From Rubripirellula amarantea (lineage in GTDB: Bacteria; Planctomycetota; Planctomycetia; Pirellulales; Pirellulaceae): 64,000 nucleotides of DNA. Positions 26,639 through 35,680 of this stretch are shown here, piece by piece. Position 1 is the stretch's first letter. Each line of letters begins with the position of its first letter. A program made the position numbers and the translations under genes. The stretch is from contig NZ_SJPI01000001.1 of assembly GCF_007859865.1 (NCBI RefSeq), positions 2,108,001 to 2,172,000 on the forward strand, written 5' to 3'. The notes under the pieces are model-generated. The model was not told where the DNA came from and searched no databases. It saw nothing but the letters and a program-made list of their open reading frames with translations.

Positions 26639-28007
26639 TTCAGCCGTCGCGGTGACGATCGAGAGTCTCGTTCACGATCCTCTATGGTCCGAAGCTGCCC
26701 AAAGGCAGCCAAGCAAACTAGTGGACCTGGCGTGCATCGATTTGATTCAACGCAGACGCGGTGGGCAACGTGTTTCCGCGGTCGACTATGTCAACGTCTT
26801 TGCGGTGCTTGCCGAAGCGAATCACTTGTTGGACCTAATTGATTCTGATCTGTGTGTTTGCGAGGAACTCGGGTTGCCATCGCCCGCAGATGACTACGGT
26901 TGTCGCTTCCCAGAACTCGGGCCGGCAATCATGGATCTGGTACGGTTGCAAGATTCAAACCAAAGCGACTTGCCATTCCCATTGTTGAAAGATGATCGAA
27001 CGGTCTCGCATGAATCATCCGATTTTTCGTTTGACGAAAATTTGCCGCTACCTCCATCCGTGAACCTAGTTGAGCCGCCACCGACGAACGAGATCGCGGC
27101 AGAATTAAACGGGCATCAAGGAGCTTCTTGTTCGACATCAGATCAAATTTCCGTAGATTTTCGATTGGTCGATGCTCCCTCTTGGTTCGTTGGCCGACAA
27201 TGCGTAGCGGTGGGGCCGGGGCATTGGTTGATTCGAGGAAAAGACGAAACGCGAGGTGTCCCGCTAGCGTTCAAGGTCGTGCGAATGCCACGTAATCTTC
27301 GCGCCAACGCTTCCCATGAGCTGTTGGACATTTGCGAAGCAGCATCGAAGGTTCAACATCCCGGTTGGGTCACACCGATCATTGCAACCGTGCAAAATCA
27401 ACATCTGGGCGTCATCCGTCCTTGGTGGTTCGCTCGCGGAATGCCACGCGAACTGAATTTCAGCGATCAACCAAACCTAGACAAAGCCAAAGTCGCGTTG
27501 CGAAATCTATCCAGTGTTGCGTTCGCCGTTGCGGCTGCGCATCAGACCGGGGCCACCCACGGTGCAATCCATTCTGGCAACATATTGGTCGACCACGATG
27601 GCAAATGGAAATTGGTGGATGCAGTCGCCAATCGAAATGGTGTGTCGCGGTACTTTTCCGGCAGGCAAGGTTTCTCAGTAGACGGCGCACCAAGCATCGC
27701 CTCGTTGGAAGTTCGCAAGCGAATCGATATCGACGATTTGGTCATGATGATCACCGGACTGTTGTTCTCCTCTTCCGACTCTCAGGTGGAAGAGATGGTG
27801 ATCGCGCTCCGACGGATAGCGGCGAAGTCAAATGATCCGGCTGCCGACATCGGTGACTTGCTATTAGCATTTGCAGACGCAGATTGCTTAGTTCCCACGG
27901 ATCAAGTGCGGTTGCGATCGCCAATGCGCAAGCGGTTTTCCGATTGGATGTCGAGTAAGAAACGGAGCTCTCCTGAAAGCCGCAATGACGAGCGGGGCAA
28001 GCAATGA
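26631..28007 (+). CDS. Pseudokinase linked to the ECF sigma factor
   Basis: The 458-residue protein has a helical N-terminal region of about 180 residues that is not recognisable, then a protein-kinase fold (about 185-430). The lysine of the N-lobe is kept (LAFKVVRM, near 212). The catalytic loop reads HGAIHSGNIL (near 309) instead of HRDxKPxN, so the catalytic aspartate and lysine are lost while the asparagine stays. The DFG motif reads VDAVAN (near 328). It is therefore probably inactive and may act as an adaptor or sensor between the sigma factor and the active kinase downstream. It overlaps the sigma gene by 8 bp and the kinase gene by 4 bp (ATGA). Confidence 0.72.
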   Translation: MRDSAVAVTIESLVHDPLWSEAAQRQPSKLVDLACIDLIQRRRGGQRVSAVDYVNVFAVLAEANHLLDLIDSDLCVCEELGLPSPADDYGCRFPELGPAIMDLVRLQDSNQSDLPFPLLKDDRTVSHESSDFSFDENLPLPPSVNLVEPPPTNEIAAELNGHQGASCSTSDQISVDFRLVDAPSWFVGRQCVAVGPGHWLIRGKDETRGVPLAFKVVRMPRNLRANASHELLDICEAASKVQHPGWVTPIIATVQNQHLGVIRPWWFARGMPRELNFSDQPNLDKAKVALRNLSSVAFAVAAAHQTGATHGAIHSGNILVDHDGKWKLVDAVANRNGVSRYFSGRQGFSVDGAPSIASLEVRKRIDIDDLVMMITGLLFSSSDSQVEEMVIALRRIAAKSNDPAADIGDLLLAFADADCLVPTDQVRLRSPMRKRFSDWMSSKKRSSPESRNDERGKQ

Positions 28008-30883
28008 AACTGAAGTGCCCGGAATGCAACACCGTCTTGAATATAAAATCACCTAAGGCGGGGAACTATCGTCCGAAGTGTAAGCATTGCGGAAAGTATT
28101 TCCGCTTGCAGGTAACCGACGATAATCCACCGAAGTTTGGCGTTGGGAAAATTGTCGCCGACAAGACGGTCGAACAGTCTGCGTTGCCTCCTGCAAAGAA
28201 GGTTTCTGCTTCCGACATGACCTCCGATGGGACGGTGGATCCAGTAGCGTCACCGTCTTCACGCTCGAAAACCGTATCGGAGATCGAAGCTACGATCGAT
28301 GGGACCGCGAGGCGCACCAAGTCAGGAACCAACGTGACGATGGGTTTGGCGACGAACGCTGCTGATCGGACGATTGCCGAATCTCGCATCGCGAGCAAAT
28401 CGAGTCCTACAGTTTCAGCAGGGTTAGACGCAAGGCAATCCGTATCGTTGCCGCGTGAGGCTGACCGTCGCCACCCGATAATCCAAGACGTTGTTGCCGG
28501 AAATATGAATTCGAGCAACGACCAAATCGCCGCTCGCACCGAGAACGATCTACCCGAAAGAGTTGGCGGTTATCGAATCCTTCGATTGTTAGGTCGTGGT
28601 GCGATGGGGGCCGTTTACGAAGCAAAACAAATATCACTCGATCGCCTTGTGGCATTAAAGACGGTTCGAGGTCGACTGGCAGATAATCCAGCTGCCCTCG
28701 CTCGGTTTACTCGCGAGGCCTACGCGGCCGCCCAACTGAATCATCACAACGTGGTGCAAATCTACGATTTTGGCGAAGATGATGGGCGTCGCTACTTCAG
28801 TATGGAATGGGTTCGCGGAGTGCCTCTTGATCAACTGGTCAAGCAAAAAGGATCGCTCGATCCTCGCTTGGCCGCCGGCTACATACTGCAAGCGGCTAGG
28901 GGGCTCGCAATCGCGCACAAGAATGGAATGGTGCATCGGGACATCAAGCCCGCCAACTTGCTGTTAAGTGACGAGGGGGTTGTTAAGGTCGCCGACCTGG
29001 GCTTGGTGAAGATTCCTGACTTGCCCGATCCGGATACATCGCTCGGTGCGATGGCTTCAGGCTATTCGTCCGCAGACTCGCTTGATCCGAGTTACGCACG
29101 TACTGGCCACGGCCAAAGCGGTACCCAGGTCACCATGCACGGAACTGCTGTGGGGACGCCAGCTTACATGGCTCCGGAACAAAGTCTCGATGCCGCGTCG
29201 GTCGATCATCGGGCTGATATTTACTCGCTCGGTTGCACGTTGTTCTATCTACTAGCCGGTCAGGTTCCGTTTGGTGGCAGCGTGGTTTCCGAAGTCATGC
29301 AGCAGCACGTTTCTAGCAAGCTTCCAAATCTCATGGATCTTAACGCCAGAATCCCACCGGCGTTGAATGCGATCGTGCAACACGCAATGGCAAAGCGGCC
29401 TGATCAACGCTATTCGTCTTTAGAGGAAATGTGTGATGAACTTGAAGATTACCTAGGCGTTAGCGACGACGGGAAGTTCTCTCCGACGTCATCACAAGCG
29501 GACGAACTCGAATCCATCGCGAAACAGTATATATCCGCTACGAAGCTGCAAGGACTCGATGGTGTTTTCATGATTGGCCTGATCGGTCTGTCGTGCCTCT
29601 TGATGTTATTTGCCTTCGCGATCAGTTGGCGTTGGGGCTTGATGGGGCCAGCACTTTTTGCGTCCAGCATTGTCACAGTGCTCGTCTTGGCGGGACGTCA
29701 TAGTCAAGTCAACCAACACGTCCGTCGCTGGGTCGGAACGCTTCGCGTACTTGACTACGTCACCGCTACACTAGGGATGATCGCGATGCTGGTTGTCGTC
29801 ATCGCGGTGGGATGTGGTGGCGGTGCGTTAGCGGGCGTGGTTCTGGGGGTAATCCTGGGTGCCGGCTATCACTTCACTATTGCCTTGCCAACTTCTAAAG
29901 CGGGTGACGCGTCTGCGGAAGATGCTAGGAAGTTCATTCGGGACCTGCGGATTTCGGGAGCGGATGAAACTGGGATTCGAACGTTCGTCGCTCGGTATTC
30001 GGGCAAATCGTGGCAGCGGTTTTTCGAACGATTGTTCGGATATTCATCGCTTGTTGCGATGCGAAAACAGTTGGCCATGGACCCCTCATTCACAGGCGAT
30101 ACTTCGGCGTCGTCGTTGAGAGATCGTGTCTGTAGTTCTTTGGCCAAACGAGTGCAGGAGTTTCAACGAACAAACGATCATGCTCGCTTAGCAAGGGTTG
30201 AACAGTTGAATCTTGCGAGCGAAGGATTAAACCAATCCGATGCCAAAGAACGAGCATGGCAAATGGCAGCCGCAGTGATGGAAGCGTCAAAGATATCGGC
30301 GGCGGCGTCCGGAAAGGATGCGAAAACGCTTGCCAACGCCAAGCGAGAAAAAATGAAAGCGATGTTGGCCGACGCCCGTAGCGGAAACTACAAAGTTGAA
30401 CGCGACAAGCTGGCTACGGTTCGTGCATTGCTGAGCGGGCAGACTCGCTTGCTCGTTGGTTCTCTCTTGCTAAGCGTGTTTGCGTTTTGGGGAAATACAC
30501 ACGGTTTGTTCGATTCACTAACAGACATTGAAACACTGAAGCAAATTGGCAGCGGGAACGTTGACATCACTGCGGTTCGCGATGCGGCATGGTCGGCGAC
30601 TGCGGAATCGGCGGCGACTTCGGGGGCTGAAGGTGCTGGTATCGCGGGAACCAATGCATGGTCGGTCGGGATTGCTGGACTATTGCTGGTGCTGTCTGCG
30701 TTTGTTTCGGGATGGCGAATGACTCCCTTCGCGGTCGTTGCCACGTTAATAATCTTGTTCGGTCCTGTGATTGGGATTCCTGGTGTTGGAAGTCACGTGT
30801 ATCCCTGGATGCTTTCGGCGCTGATCGGTTTAGTCGTCTATCTACCGGGAGTATTATTCGGTGAGTCGAAAGCCTATTGCTAA
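28004..30883 (+). CDS. Membrane Ser/Thr protein kinase with N-terminal zinc ribbon
   Basis: The 959-residue protein starts with a C4 zinc ribbon (C5-x2-C8, C26-x2-C29; an MJ0042-like finger). A Thr/Asp-rich linker follows, then a PknB-type kinase domain (about 186-480): glycine loop LGRGAMGAVYEAK, VALK lysine, HRDIKPANLL (near 309), DLG in place of DFG, and GTPAYMAPEQ. About 40 residues rich in Ser, Gly and Asp are inserted in the activation segment. The C-terminal half has several membrane helices (about 523-566, 588-622, 822-840, 882-950) and a soluble helical part between. It is the active member of the operon and would phosphorylate the sigma factor, the pseudokinase or other targets; a link to the FHA protein upstream is inference. 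Confidence 0.9.
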   Translation: MKLKCPECNTVLNIKSPKAGNYRPKCKHCGKYFRLQVTDDNPPKFGVGKIVADKTVEQSALPPAKKVSASDMTSDGTVDPVASPSSRSKTVSEIEATIDGTARRTKSGTNVTMGLATNAADRTIAESRIASKSSPTVSAGLDARQSVSLPREADRRHPIIQDVVAGNMNSSNDQIAARTENDLPERVGGYRILRLLGRGAMGAVYEAKQISLDRLVALKTVRGRLADNPAALARFTREAYAAAQLNHHNVVQIYDFGEDDGRRYFSMEWVRGVPLDQLVKQKGSLDPRLAAGYILQAARGLAIAHKNGMVHRDIKPANLLLSDEGVVKVADLGLVKIPDLPDPDTSLGAMASGYSSADSLDPSYARTGHGQSGTQVTMHGTAVGTPAYMAPEQSLDAASVDHRADIYSLGCTLFYLLAGQVPFGGSVVSEVMQQHVSSKLPNLMDLNARIPPALNAIVQHAMAKRPDQRYSSLEEMCDELEDYLGVSDDGKFSPTSSQADELESIAKQYISATKLQGLDGVFMIGLIGLSCLLMLFAFAISWRWGLMGPALFASSIVTVLVLAGRHSQVNQHVRRWVGTLRVLDYVTATLGMIAMLVVVIAVGCGGGALAGVVLGVILGAGYHFTIALPTSKAGDASAEDARKFIRDLRISGADETGIRTFVARYSGKSWQRFFERLFGYSSLVAMRKQLAMDPSFTGDTSASSLRDRVCSSLAKRVQEFQRTNDHARLARVEQLNLASEGLNQSDAKERAWQMAAAVMEASKISAAASGKDAKTLANAKREKMKAMLADARSGNYKVERDKLATVRALLSGQTRLLVGSLLLSVFAFWGNTHGLFDSLTDIETLKQIGSGNVDITAVRDAAWSATAESAATSGAEGAGIAGTNAWSVGIAGLLLVLSAFVSGWRMTPFAVVATLIILFGPVIGIPGVGSHVYPWMLSALIGLVVYLPGVLFGESKAYC

Positions 30884-30983
30884 GGCAACACAAGCTTGAG
30901 TTTTCATGTTGTTTGATTTTCACGTTGCTTAAACTTCAAGCCGCCTGATTTTGAAGCCGCCTGATCCTGACGCCTCAGCGCAA

Positions 30984-31022
30984 CAAAAAAGCTGGCGTTC
31001 CCGAGATGGAAGACGCCAGCTT
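30984..31022 (-). terminator. Rho-independent terminator of the YTV protein gene
   Basis: On the minus strand, aagctggcg pairs with cgccagc around a partly paired loop (30991-31022), followed by a run of six T (30990-30985). It lies about 55 bp after the stop. Confidence 0.8.
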
Positions 31023-31076
31023 CTTAGAGTGATAAGGTCGCGAGTTCAGCTTGCGTTGATCGCGGGTAGGTTGGAG

Positions 31077-32882
31077 TTAGTTGCAGCCGCAACCCCAACC
31101 AGCGTCGCTACCGCAGCCACTGCTGATTCCACTACCAATGCCAGTTCCAACACCGCTAGCGGCCGGGACCTGCACTTCTTGAGGAACCATGATGGTCTTG
31201 CATACTTGGACTTCCTTTTGAACTTCAACCGGAACGCAAACGGTGTAGTTTTCGGTCTTGGTTTCAGGAACTTGGTCGACGACGGTGACGGTGTAAGGCA
31301 CGTCCTCGCTTACTTGGTCATACTCGGTCACGGTGTACTCACGAGTCTTTTCAACAGGCACCATGACTGTCACGTTGCGCTGACGTGTTTCGGTCTTCAT
31401 CGAAGTCACAGGAACGCTGCGTGTACGAGTTTCGGCAACCATCGTTTGCTTTTGCACCTCGCGAGTGCGAGTCTCGGTCGTGAAGCTCGTTCGGTTCTCC
31501 ATACGAGTGCGTTGCTCGTTACGAGTCTTCGTCACTTGATACTCTTGAGTGCGAGTTTCTTGACGACACTTCTTAACCGCAATCTGACGAGTGCGAGTTT
31601 CTTGGCGAGTACGAGTCACAGGAACGCTGCGAGTGCGAGTTTCGGTCCGGCACTTTGCAACATTGATCATGCGAGTGCGTGTTTCAGTGCGACACTTCTT
31701 GACGGCAATTTGACGAGTGCGAGTTTCGCTACGCATCTTGGTGACGTTGTAGGTGTAAGGAACTTCGACTTGCTCGGTTGTGTAAGAAACAACTGGGACT
31801 TGTTCGGTTACCACGTTGGGAACCCAAACCTTCTTAGTGACCGTGGTCATGCATCCGCAACCGCTGCTGGCAACGGCGGCGCCGCATCCGCAGCCATCGC
31901 CACATCCACCGCAGTTTCCGCATCCGCCGCAACCACAAGCGTCGCTGCTAGCACCACATCCGCCACTGCATGATGAAGCAGCAACTTCTTCGGTAACGCA
32001 CTGGTAGCTACCAAGGTCCTTGGAAACCGTCTTGTAAGTGGTTACAGGAACTCGCTTACATTCGGTTTTGGTTGCCGAAACGGTTTCGGTGTAAGGAATG
32101 CTTACGTTGTACGAGACTTCTTTGGTTTCCGTGTAGGGAACGTTTACGGTGTAGTTTTGAGCGACTTGTTCTGTGTAGGGGACCTTCACGGTGTAGCTTT
32201 GCTCGACCATTTCGGTGTAAGGCACGCAAACGTTGTAGGTCTTTTCAACCATCTCGGTGTAAGGAACGTTGACGGTGTATTGGCGAGTCGCCGTTTCGGT
32301 GTAAGGCACGCAAACGGTGTAAGCCACTTCGACTTGGGTCGTTACGGGAACTTGAACGGTGTAAGGAACTTGAACTGTTTCCATTTTGGGAACGTTCACG
32401 GTGTAGGTTTCTTCAACCTGAGTCGTGACAGGAACATCAACGGTGTAATCTTCCGTACGTTGTTCCGCGACCATTTCGGTGTAAGTCTCGGTCTTGGTGA
32501 CTTGCCGAGGAACCGACTTGACGACGGTGCGGGTGCGAGTTTCTTCACGTGGTACGCTCTTCATCACCGTAACTTCACGCTGACGAGTTTGCTGTTGCAT
32601 CACAGTTTCCGTTACCAACTTGGTTTCGGTCACTTGTTGAGGCACCATGACGGTTTGAGTAGTCATTGCTGGGCCACATTCGCCCGCAATCACGCCGGCG
32701 CCACTATCTTCGATCGCTCCGCTTTCGAGGACGCTGCCTTCGAGGACGCTGCCTTCAGCGATCCCAACGGAGTCAGTGCAGTCGCCACAGGCGGGCGATT
32801 CTTGGCAACATTGAGCATTGACTTGAGCGCCAAAGCATACGGCGGCTAAAGCGAGTGCGGAAAATTGGAAAGTCTTCTTCAC
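31077..32882 (-). CDS. YTV-repeat exported wall protein with cysteine-rich island
   Basis: The 601-residue protein has a signal peptide (KKTFQFSALALAAVCFG, cleavage after VNA) and two repeat blocks. The first (about 140-285) has eight or so modules of 16-17 residues built on YTVxVPYTE. The second (about 375-510) has short modules built on ETRTRxxxVxKCR. Between them is a Gly/Cys island of about 40 residues rich in CGGCG, and the chain ends in GCGCN. YTV-domain proteins are known as wall-associated proteins of Rhodopirellula; the cysteines suggest disulfide cross-linking. The frame is open to 33041; I favour GTG 32882, preceded by GAGGT, and ATG 32903 is the alternative. A terminator follows. 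Confidence 0.87.
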   Translation of the reverse strand: MKKTFQFSALALAAVCFGAQVNAQCCQESPACGDCTDSVGIAEGSVLEGSVLESGAIEDSGAGVIAGECGPAMTTQTVMVPQQVTETKLVTETVMQQQTRQREVTVMKSVPREETRTRTVVKSVPRQVTKTETYTEMVAEQRTEDYTVDVPVTTQVEETYTVNVPKMETVQVPYTVQVPVTTQVEVAYTVCVPYTETATRQYTVNVPYTEMVEKTYNVCVPYTEMVEQSYTVKVPYTEQVAQNYTVNVPYTETKEVSYNVSIPYTETVSATKTECKRVPVTTYKTVSKDLGSYQCVTEEVAASSCSGGCGASSDACGCGGCGNCGGCGDGCGCGAAVASSGCGCMTTVTKKVWVPNVVTEQVPVVSYTTEQVEVPYTYNVTKMRSETRTRQIAVKKCRTETRTRMINVAKCRTETRTRSVPVTRTRQETRTRQIAVKKCRQETRTQEYQVTKTRNEQRTRMENRTSFTTETRTREVQKQTMVAETRTRSVPVTSMKTETRQRNVTVMVPVEKTREYTVTEYDQVSEDVPYTVTVVDQVPETKTENYTVCVPVEVQKEVQVCKTIMVPQEVQVPAASGVGTGIGSGISSGCGSDAGWGCGCN

Positions 32883-33228
32883 AGGAGTACCTCGAGGGGA
32901 CATTAGAGAAAAGTGTTCAGCGGTGGAACTATGTATGGGTTGGGACCGCTTGGAGCCCGAGGCTAGTTGGCGGAAGCCGTTCATCAATTGGCACTTCTCG
33001 CATGATTTCGGATTGTCATTTTTATTGGCCGAAGAACGCAATTTGACGGGTTGTATCGGTCGTCGGCATCATGCCTCGCCACCACCAAAGGCTCTTCATG
33101 CAAGAACCGGCCGCCATCTCAATCCAGCGCCCGGGTGTTTCGTTTGCTACAATCGCCCGCTGTGCGAGTCGGCTTTGTGATTAGCCTGACTCGCCTTTCT
33201 CACTTTGATGAACTCTTGAGTAATACCT

Positions 33229-34365
33229 ATGGTGACGAAGCGTTGCATGTTGGCCTATTTGTTCTCACTTACGCTATCGATGTGCGTGGGGACGTCCGTG
33301 TCAAATGCGTTGGACCCTTCCCAGGCAATCGAAGTGATCGTGAACGTTGGGGCACGTGGCGAAGGCTTTGACGAGGCTCGGATCGCAGCGAACGAGTTGA
33401 GGTCTCTGCCGTCGAGTGAAGTGATTGCAGTGCTCGAAGCCATGAGTGAAGCTTCGCCGGTTGGCAGGAATTGGTTGCGAGGAATTGCAAACGATATCGT
33501 CAGAAAGTCGGGGCCCGTATCTGTTGAAGTTCTAGCTACCTACGTTCGCGATACATCAAACGATCCCGATGGTAGAGACTTCGCAATTACGTTGATCGAA
33601 GACCAGTCTCCCCAACTAGCTTTGCAGTTAATTCGCCAAGGACTCAATGATCCGAGCTTGTTGATTCGAGAGCGCGCCGTAGCTGAAGCAATGAAGCAAA
33701 CCAAGGGATTGGTCGACCAGGAACCCGAGCAGGCGATTGAACGGTATCGCCAAACGCTGGCAGCCGCTCGCAACCCCAAGCAAGTAAGCGAGCTGTTGAA
33801 GGCATTGACGGACCTTGGCCAGGATGTCACGACTGCCGAAGCGTTCTCGATGATTTCATCGTGGCAGGTCATCGGACCATTCGACAACCGTGACGGCGTT
33901 GGGTTTGACCGAGCTTATGAGCCGGAAGCTGACTTTACCGACGACGCAAAGATAGATTTCGAGCAAGTTCTCGACGGGAAGAATGGGGATGTGAAGTGGG
34001 AAACCCTTTCGGCAACGAACGACGAAGGCGAACTGAATCTGGCCGAACATTACGAAAAGGAAAAAGGTGCCGTTGCCTACGCGTACACCGAGTTCACATC
34101 CACTTCAAATCAACCTGCCCAAATTCGTCTGGGATGTGTCAACGCCAACAAGGTCTGGCTTAATGGCGAACAGGTGATGGCGAATAAGGTTTACCACTCG
34201 GGATCAATGATTGATCAATACATCGCCAATGTCGAATTGAAGTCGGGAAGCAATCGCATCCTGGTCAAGGTTTGCCAGAACGAGCAAACCCAACCTTGGG
34301 CCCAGGATTGGAAGTTCCAGTGCCGAATCACGGACCTCACCGGAAAAGGTTTGACGAGTCATTGA
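33229..34365 (+). CDS. Exported helical-repeat protein with C-terminal jelly-roll-like domain
   Basis: The 378-residue product has a signal peptide (about 1-27, MLAYLFSLTLSMCVG). The middle (30-205) is alpha-helical with HEAT-like pairs (ARIAANELRSLPSSEVIAVL, SLLIRERAVAEAMKQT). The last third (about 215-370) is beta-rich: WQVIGPFDNRDGVGFDRAYE, then VKWETL, then VNANKVWLNGEQV, a pattern common in exported planctomycete proteins and resembling PA14 or carbohydrate-binding jelly rolls. No catalytic residues stand out. It precedes the propeller protein by about 50 bp on the same strand, so they may be co-transcribed. Confidence 0.7.
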   Translation: MVTKRCMLAYLFSLTLSMCVGTSVSNALDPSQAIEVIVNVGARGEGFDEARIAANELRSLPSSEVIAVLEAMSEASPVGRNWLRGIANDIVRKSGPVSVEVLATYVRDTSNDPDGRDFAITLIEDQSPQLALQLIRQGLNDPSLLIRERAVAEAMKQTKGLVDQEPEQAIERYRQTLAAARNPKQVSELLKALTDLGQDVTTAEAFSMISSWQVIGPFDNRDGVGFDRAYEPEADFTDDAKIDFEQVLDGKNGDVKWETLSATNDEGELNLAEHYEKEKGAVAYAYTEFTSTSNQPAQIRLGCVNANKVWLNGEQVMANKVYHSGSMIDQYIANVELKSGSNRILVKVCQNEQTQPWAQDWKFQCRITDLTGKGLTSH

Positions 34366-34417
34366 CGCGTTTTTCATTGTGTATCGATACATCACTCTTT
34401 CTTTAATTGCTGGTTTT

Positions 34418-35641
34418 ATGCGTCACCTTAATACGATTGTTGCCACCGCAATTGCCTCGGCGATCTTGATTCCCTCGGTTCCATCGCAAGCCGAATCGAA
34501 TGCATGGCTATCGTTTCGAGGAGACGGATCCAGCAGTGCAAGCAGTGGTCCGGAAGTCTTGGACACGACTGATCAAGGAAACTTGGTTTGGAGCACCACT
34601 ATGCCAGGTCGTAGCGTCGCGGCTCCTATCGTGATCGGCGGCTTGGTGGTCTCGACCAGCGCCGAGGGGCCGGATGAACCCAACCTTTTCGTTACCGGGC
34701 TCGATGTGGAAACCGGTAAGGTTCGATGGCAGCAGTCTTTCCGCGCGACCGGTCGCCCCTTTCATCACCCGACCAGTTCCGGAGCCGCTCCGACACCGGC
34801 GAGCGATGGAAACCGAATTGTCGCGTTCTACAGTAGCAACGATTTGGTGTGCCTGGACCTTGATGGAAACCTAGTTTGGTATCGCGGACTCGGATCTGAT
34901 TATCCGAAGGCTGGAAACGACGTGGGAATGGCATCGTCGCCCGTGATTGTCGATGGCGCGGTGATTGTCCAAGTCGAATGTCAGGGCGATTCCTTTGCCG
35001 CGGCGATTGAGCTCGAAACGGGGAAGAACCGCTGGCGAATCTCGCGACCAGCGGCGTCAAACTGGGCGTCTCCCGCAGTGATCACTCGTCCCAACGGCAG
35101 TCAGGAAGTGATCCTGCAATCGGGCAGTGACCTAGTCGCTGTAGATCCTGCCAACGGCACTGAGTTATGGCGGATGGATGAACCGCGAGCGTCAATACCT
35201 TCAGCCACAAAGGGCAGTGGAATGTTGCTGGTGCCGGGATCTGACCTTATGGCACTTCGCATCGGCGAGGGAACAGGCAAGCCTGAGGTTGTTTGGCAAG
35301 AGTCGAAGCTGTCACCCAAGAATGCTTGTGTCGCAATCGCAGGCGACCGGGCCTACGTCTTGAAGGGGTCGGTACTGATCGCGGCATCGGTCGAATCTGG
35401 CGAAACGATTTGGCAACAACGTTTGTCAGGTCTCGGCGGAACCTGGGCATCACCCGTCGTCGCTGGCGACCGGATCTACATCTTTGATCAATCGGGTGTC
35501 GGTCTTGTTGTTCAAGACAAAGGTGACGAAGCAGAGGTAGTCAGCACGGTAGAACTCGGTGACGGTGTCCTTGGTTCGCCCGCGATCGCAGACGGAAAAC
35601 TTTTCATTCGAAGCCAAACGAAAATGTTCTGCTTTGAATAG
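34418..35641 (+). CDS. PQQ-like beta-propeller repeat protein, exported
   Basis: The 407-residue protein has a signal peptide (RHLNTIVATAIASAILIPSV, cleavage near QAES) followed by PQQ-like blades: WSTTMPGRSVAAPIVIGG, TGLDVETGKVRWQQ, LDLDGNLVWYRG, IELETGKNRWRI, DPANGTELWRM, ASVESGETIWQQ and FIRSQTKMFCFE. The W/A-docking pattern (D-x-x-T-G-x-x-x-W) is typical of BamB-like and other propellers. No PQQ-dehydrogenase catalytic residues are visible, so it is more likely a scaffold or substrate-binding protein. ATG 34418 begins the signal peptide; GTG 34379 is possible. Confidence 0.85.
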   Translation: MRHLNTIVATAIASAILIPSVPSQAESNAWLSFRGDGSSSASSGPEVLDTTDQGNLVWSTTMPGRSVAAPIVIGGLVVSTSAEGPDEPNLFVTGLDVETGKVRWQQSFRATGRPFHHPTSSGAAPTPASDGNRIVAFYSSNDLVCLDLDGNLVWYRGLGSDYPKAGNDVGMASSPVIVDGAVIVQVECQGDSFAAAIELETGKNRWRISRPAASNWASPAVITRPNGSQEVILQSGSDLVAVDPANGTELWRMDEPRASIPSATKGSGMLLVPGSDLMALRIGEGTGKPEVVWQESKLSPKNACVAIAGDRAYVLKGSVLIAASVESGETIWQQRLSGLGGTWASPVVAGDRIYIFDQSGVGLVVQDKGDEAEVVSTVELGDGVLGSPAIADGKLFIRSQTKMFCFE

Positions 35642-35652
35642 ACGACGAACTC

Positions 35653-35680
35653 TGAACGGCCTAGATCTCTAGTCCGTTCA
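35653..35680. terminator. Hairpin between convergent genes
   Basis: tgaacgg (35653-35659) pairs with ccgttca (35674-35680), and a second ctag palindrome lies in the loop. It covers the stop of the minus-strand DUF1552 gene and lies 12 bp after the plus-strand stop. There is no T-run. Confidence 0.4.

Noticed and set aside
30937-30965. Direct repeat aagccgcctgat (two copies 16 bp apart) after the kinase gene
   Set aside because: Too short and isolated to interpret; it lies between convergent genes next to the YTV terminator.
30951-31973. 340-codon plus-strand frame opposite the YTV gene
   Set aside because: It is antisense to a repetitive gene; the composition (Leu/Ser/Ala/Asn runs) mirrors the YTV codons and there is no signal peptide or ribosome site.
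32157-32849. 230-codon plus-strand frame
   Set aside because: Also antisense to the YTV repeats; its apparent periodicity (FGVRH, NGV) is the reverse of VPYTE repeats.
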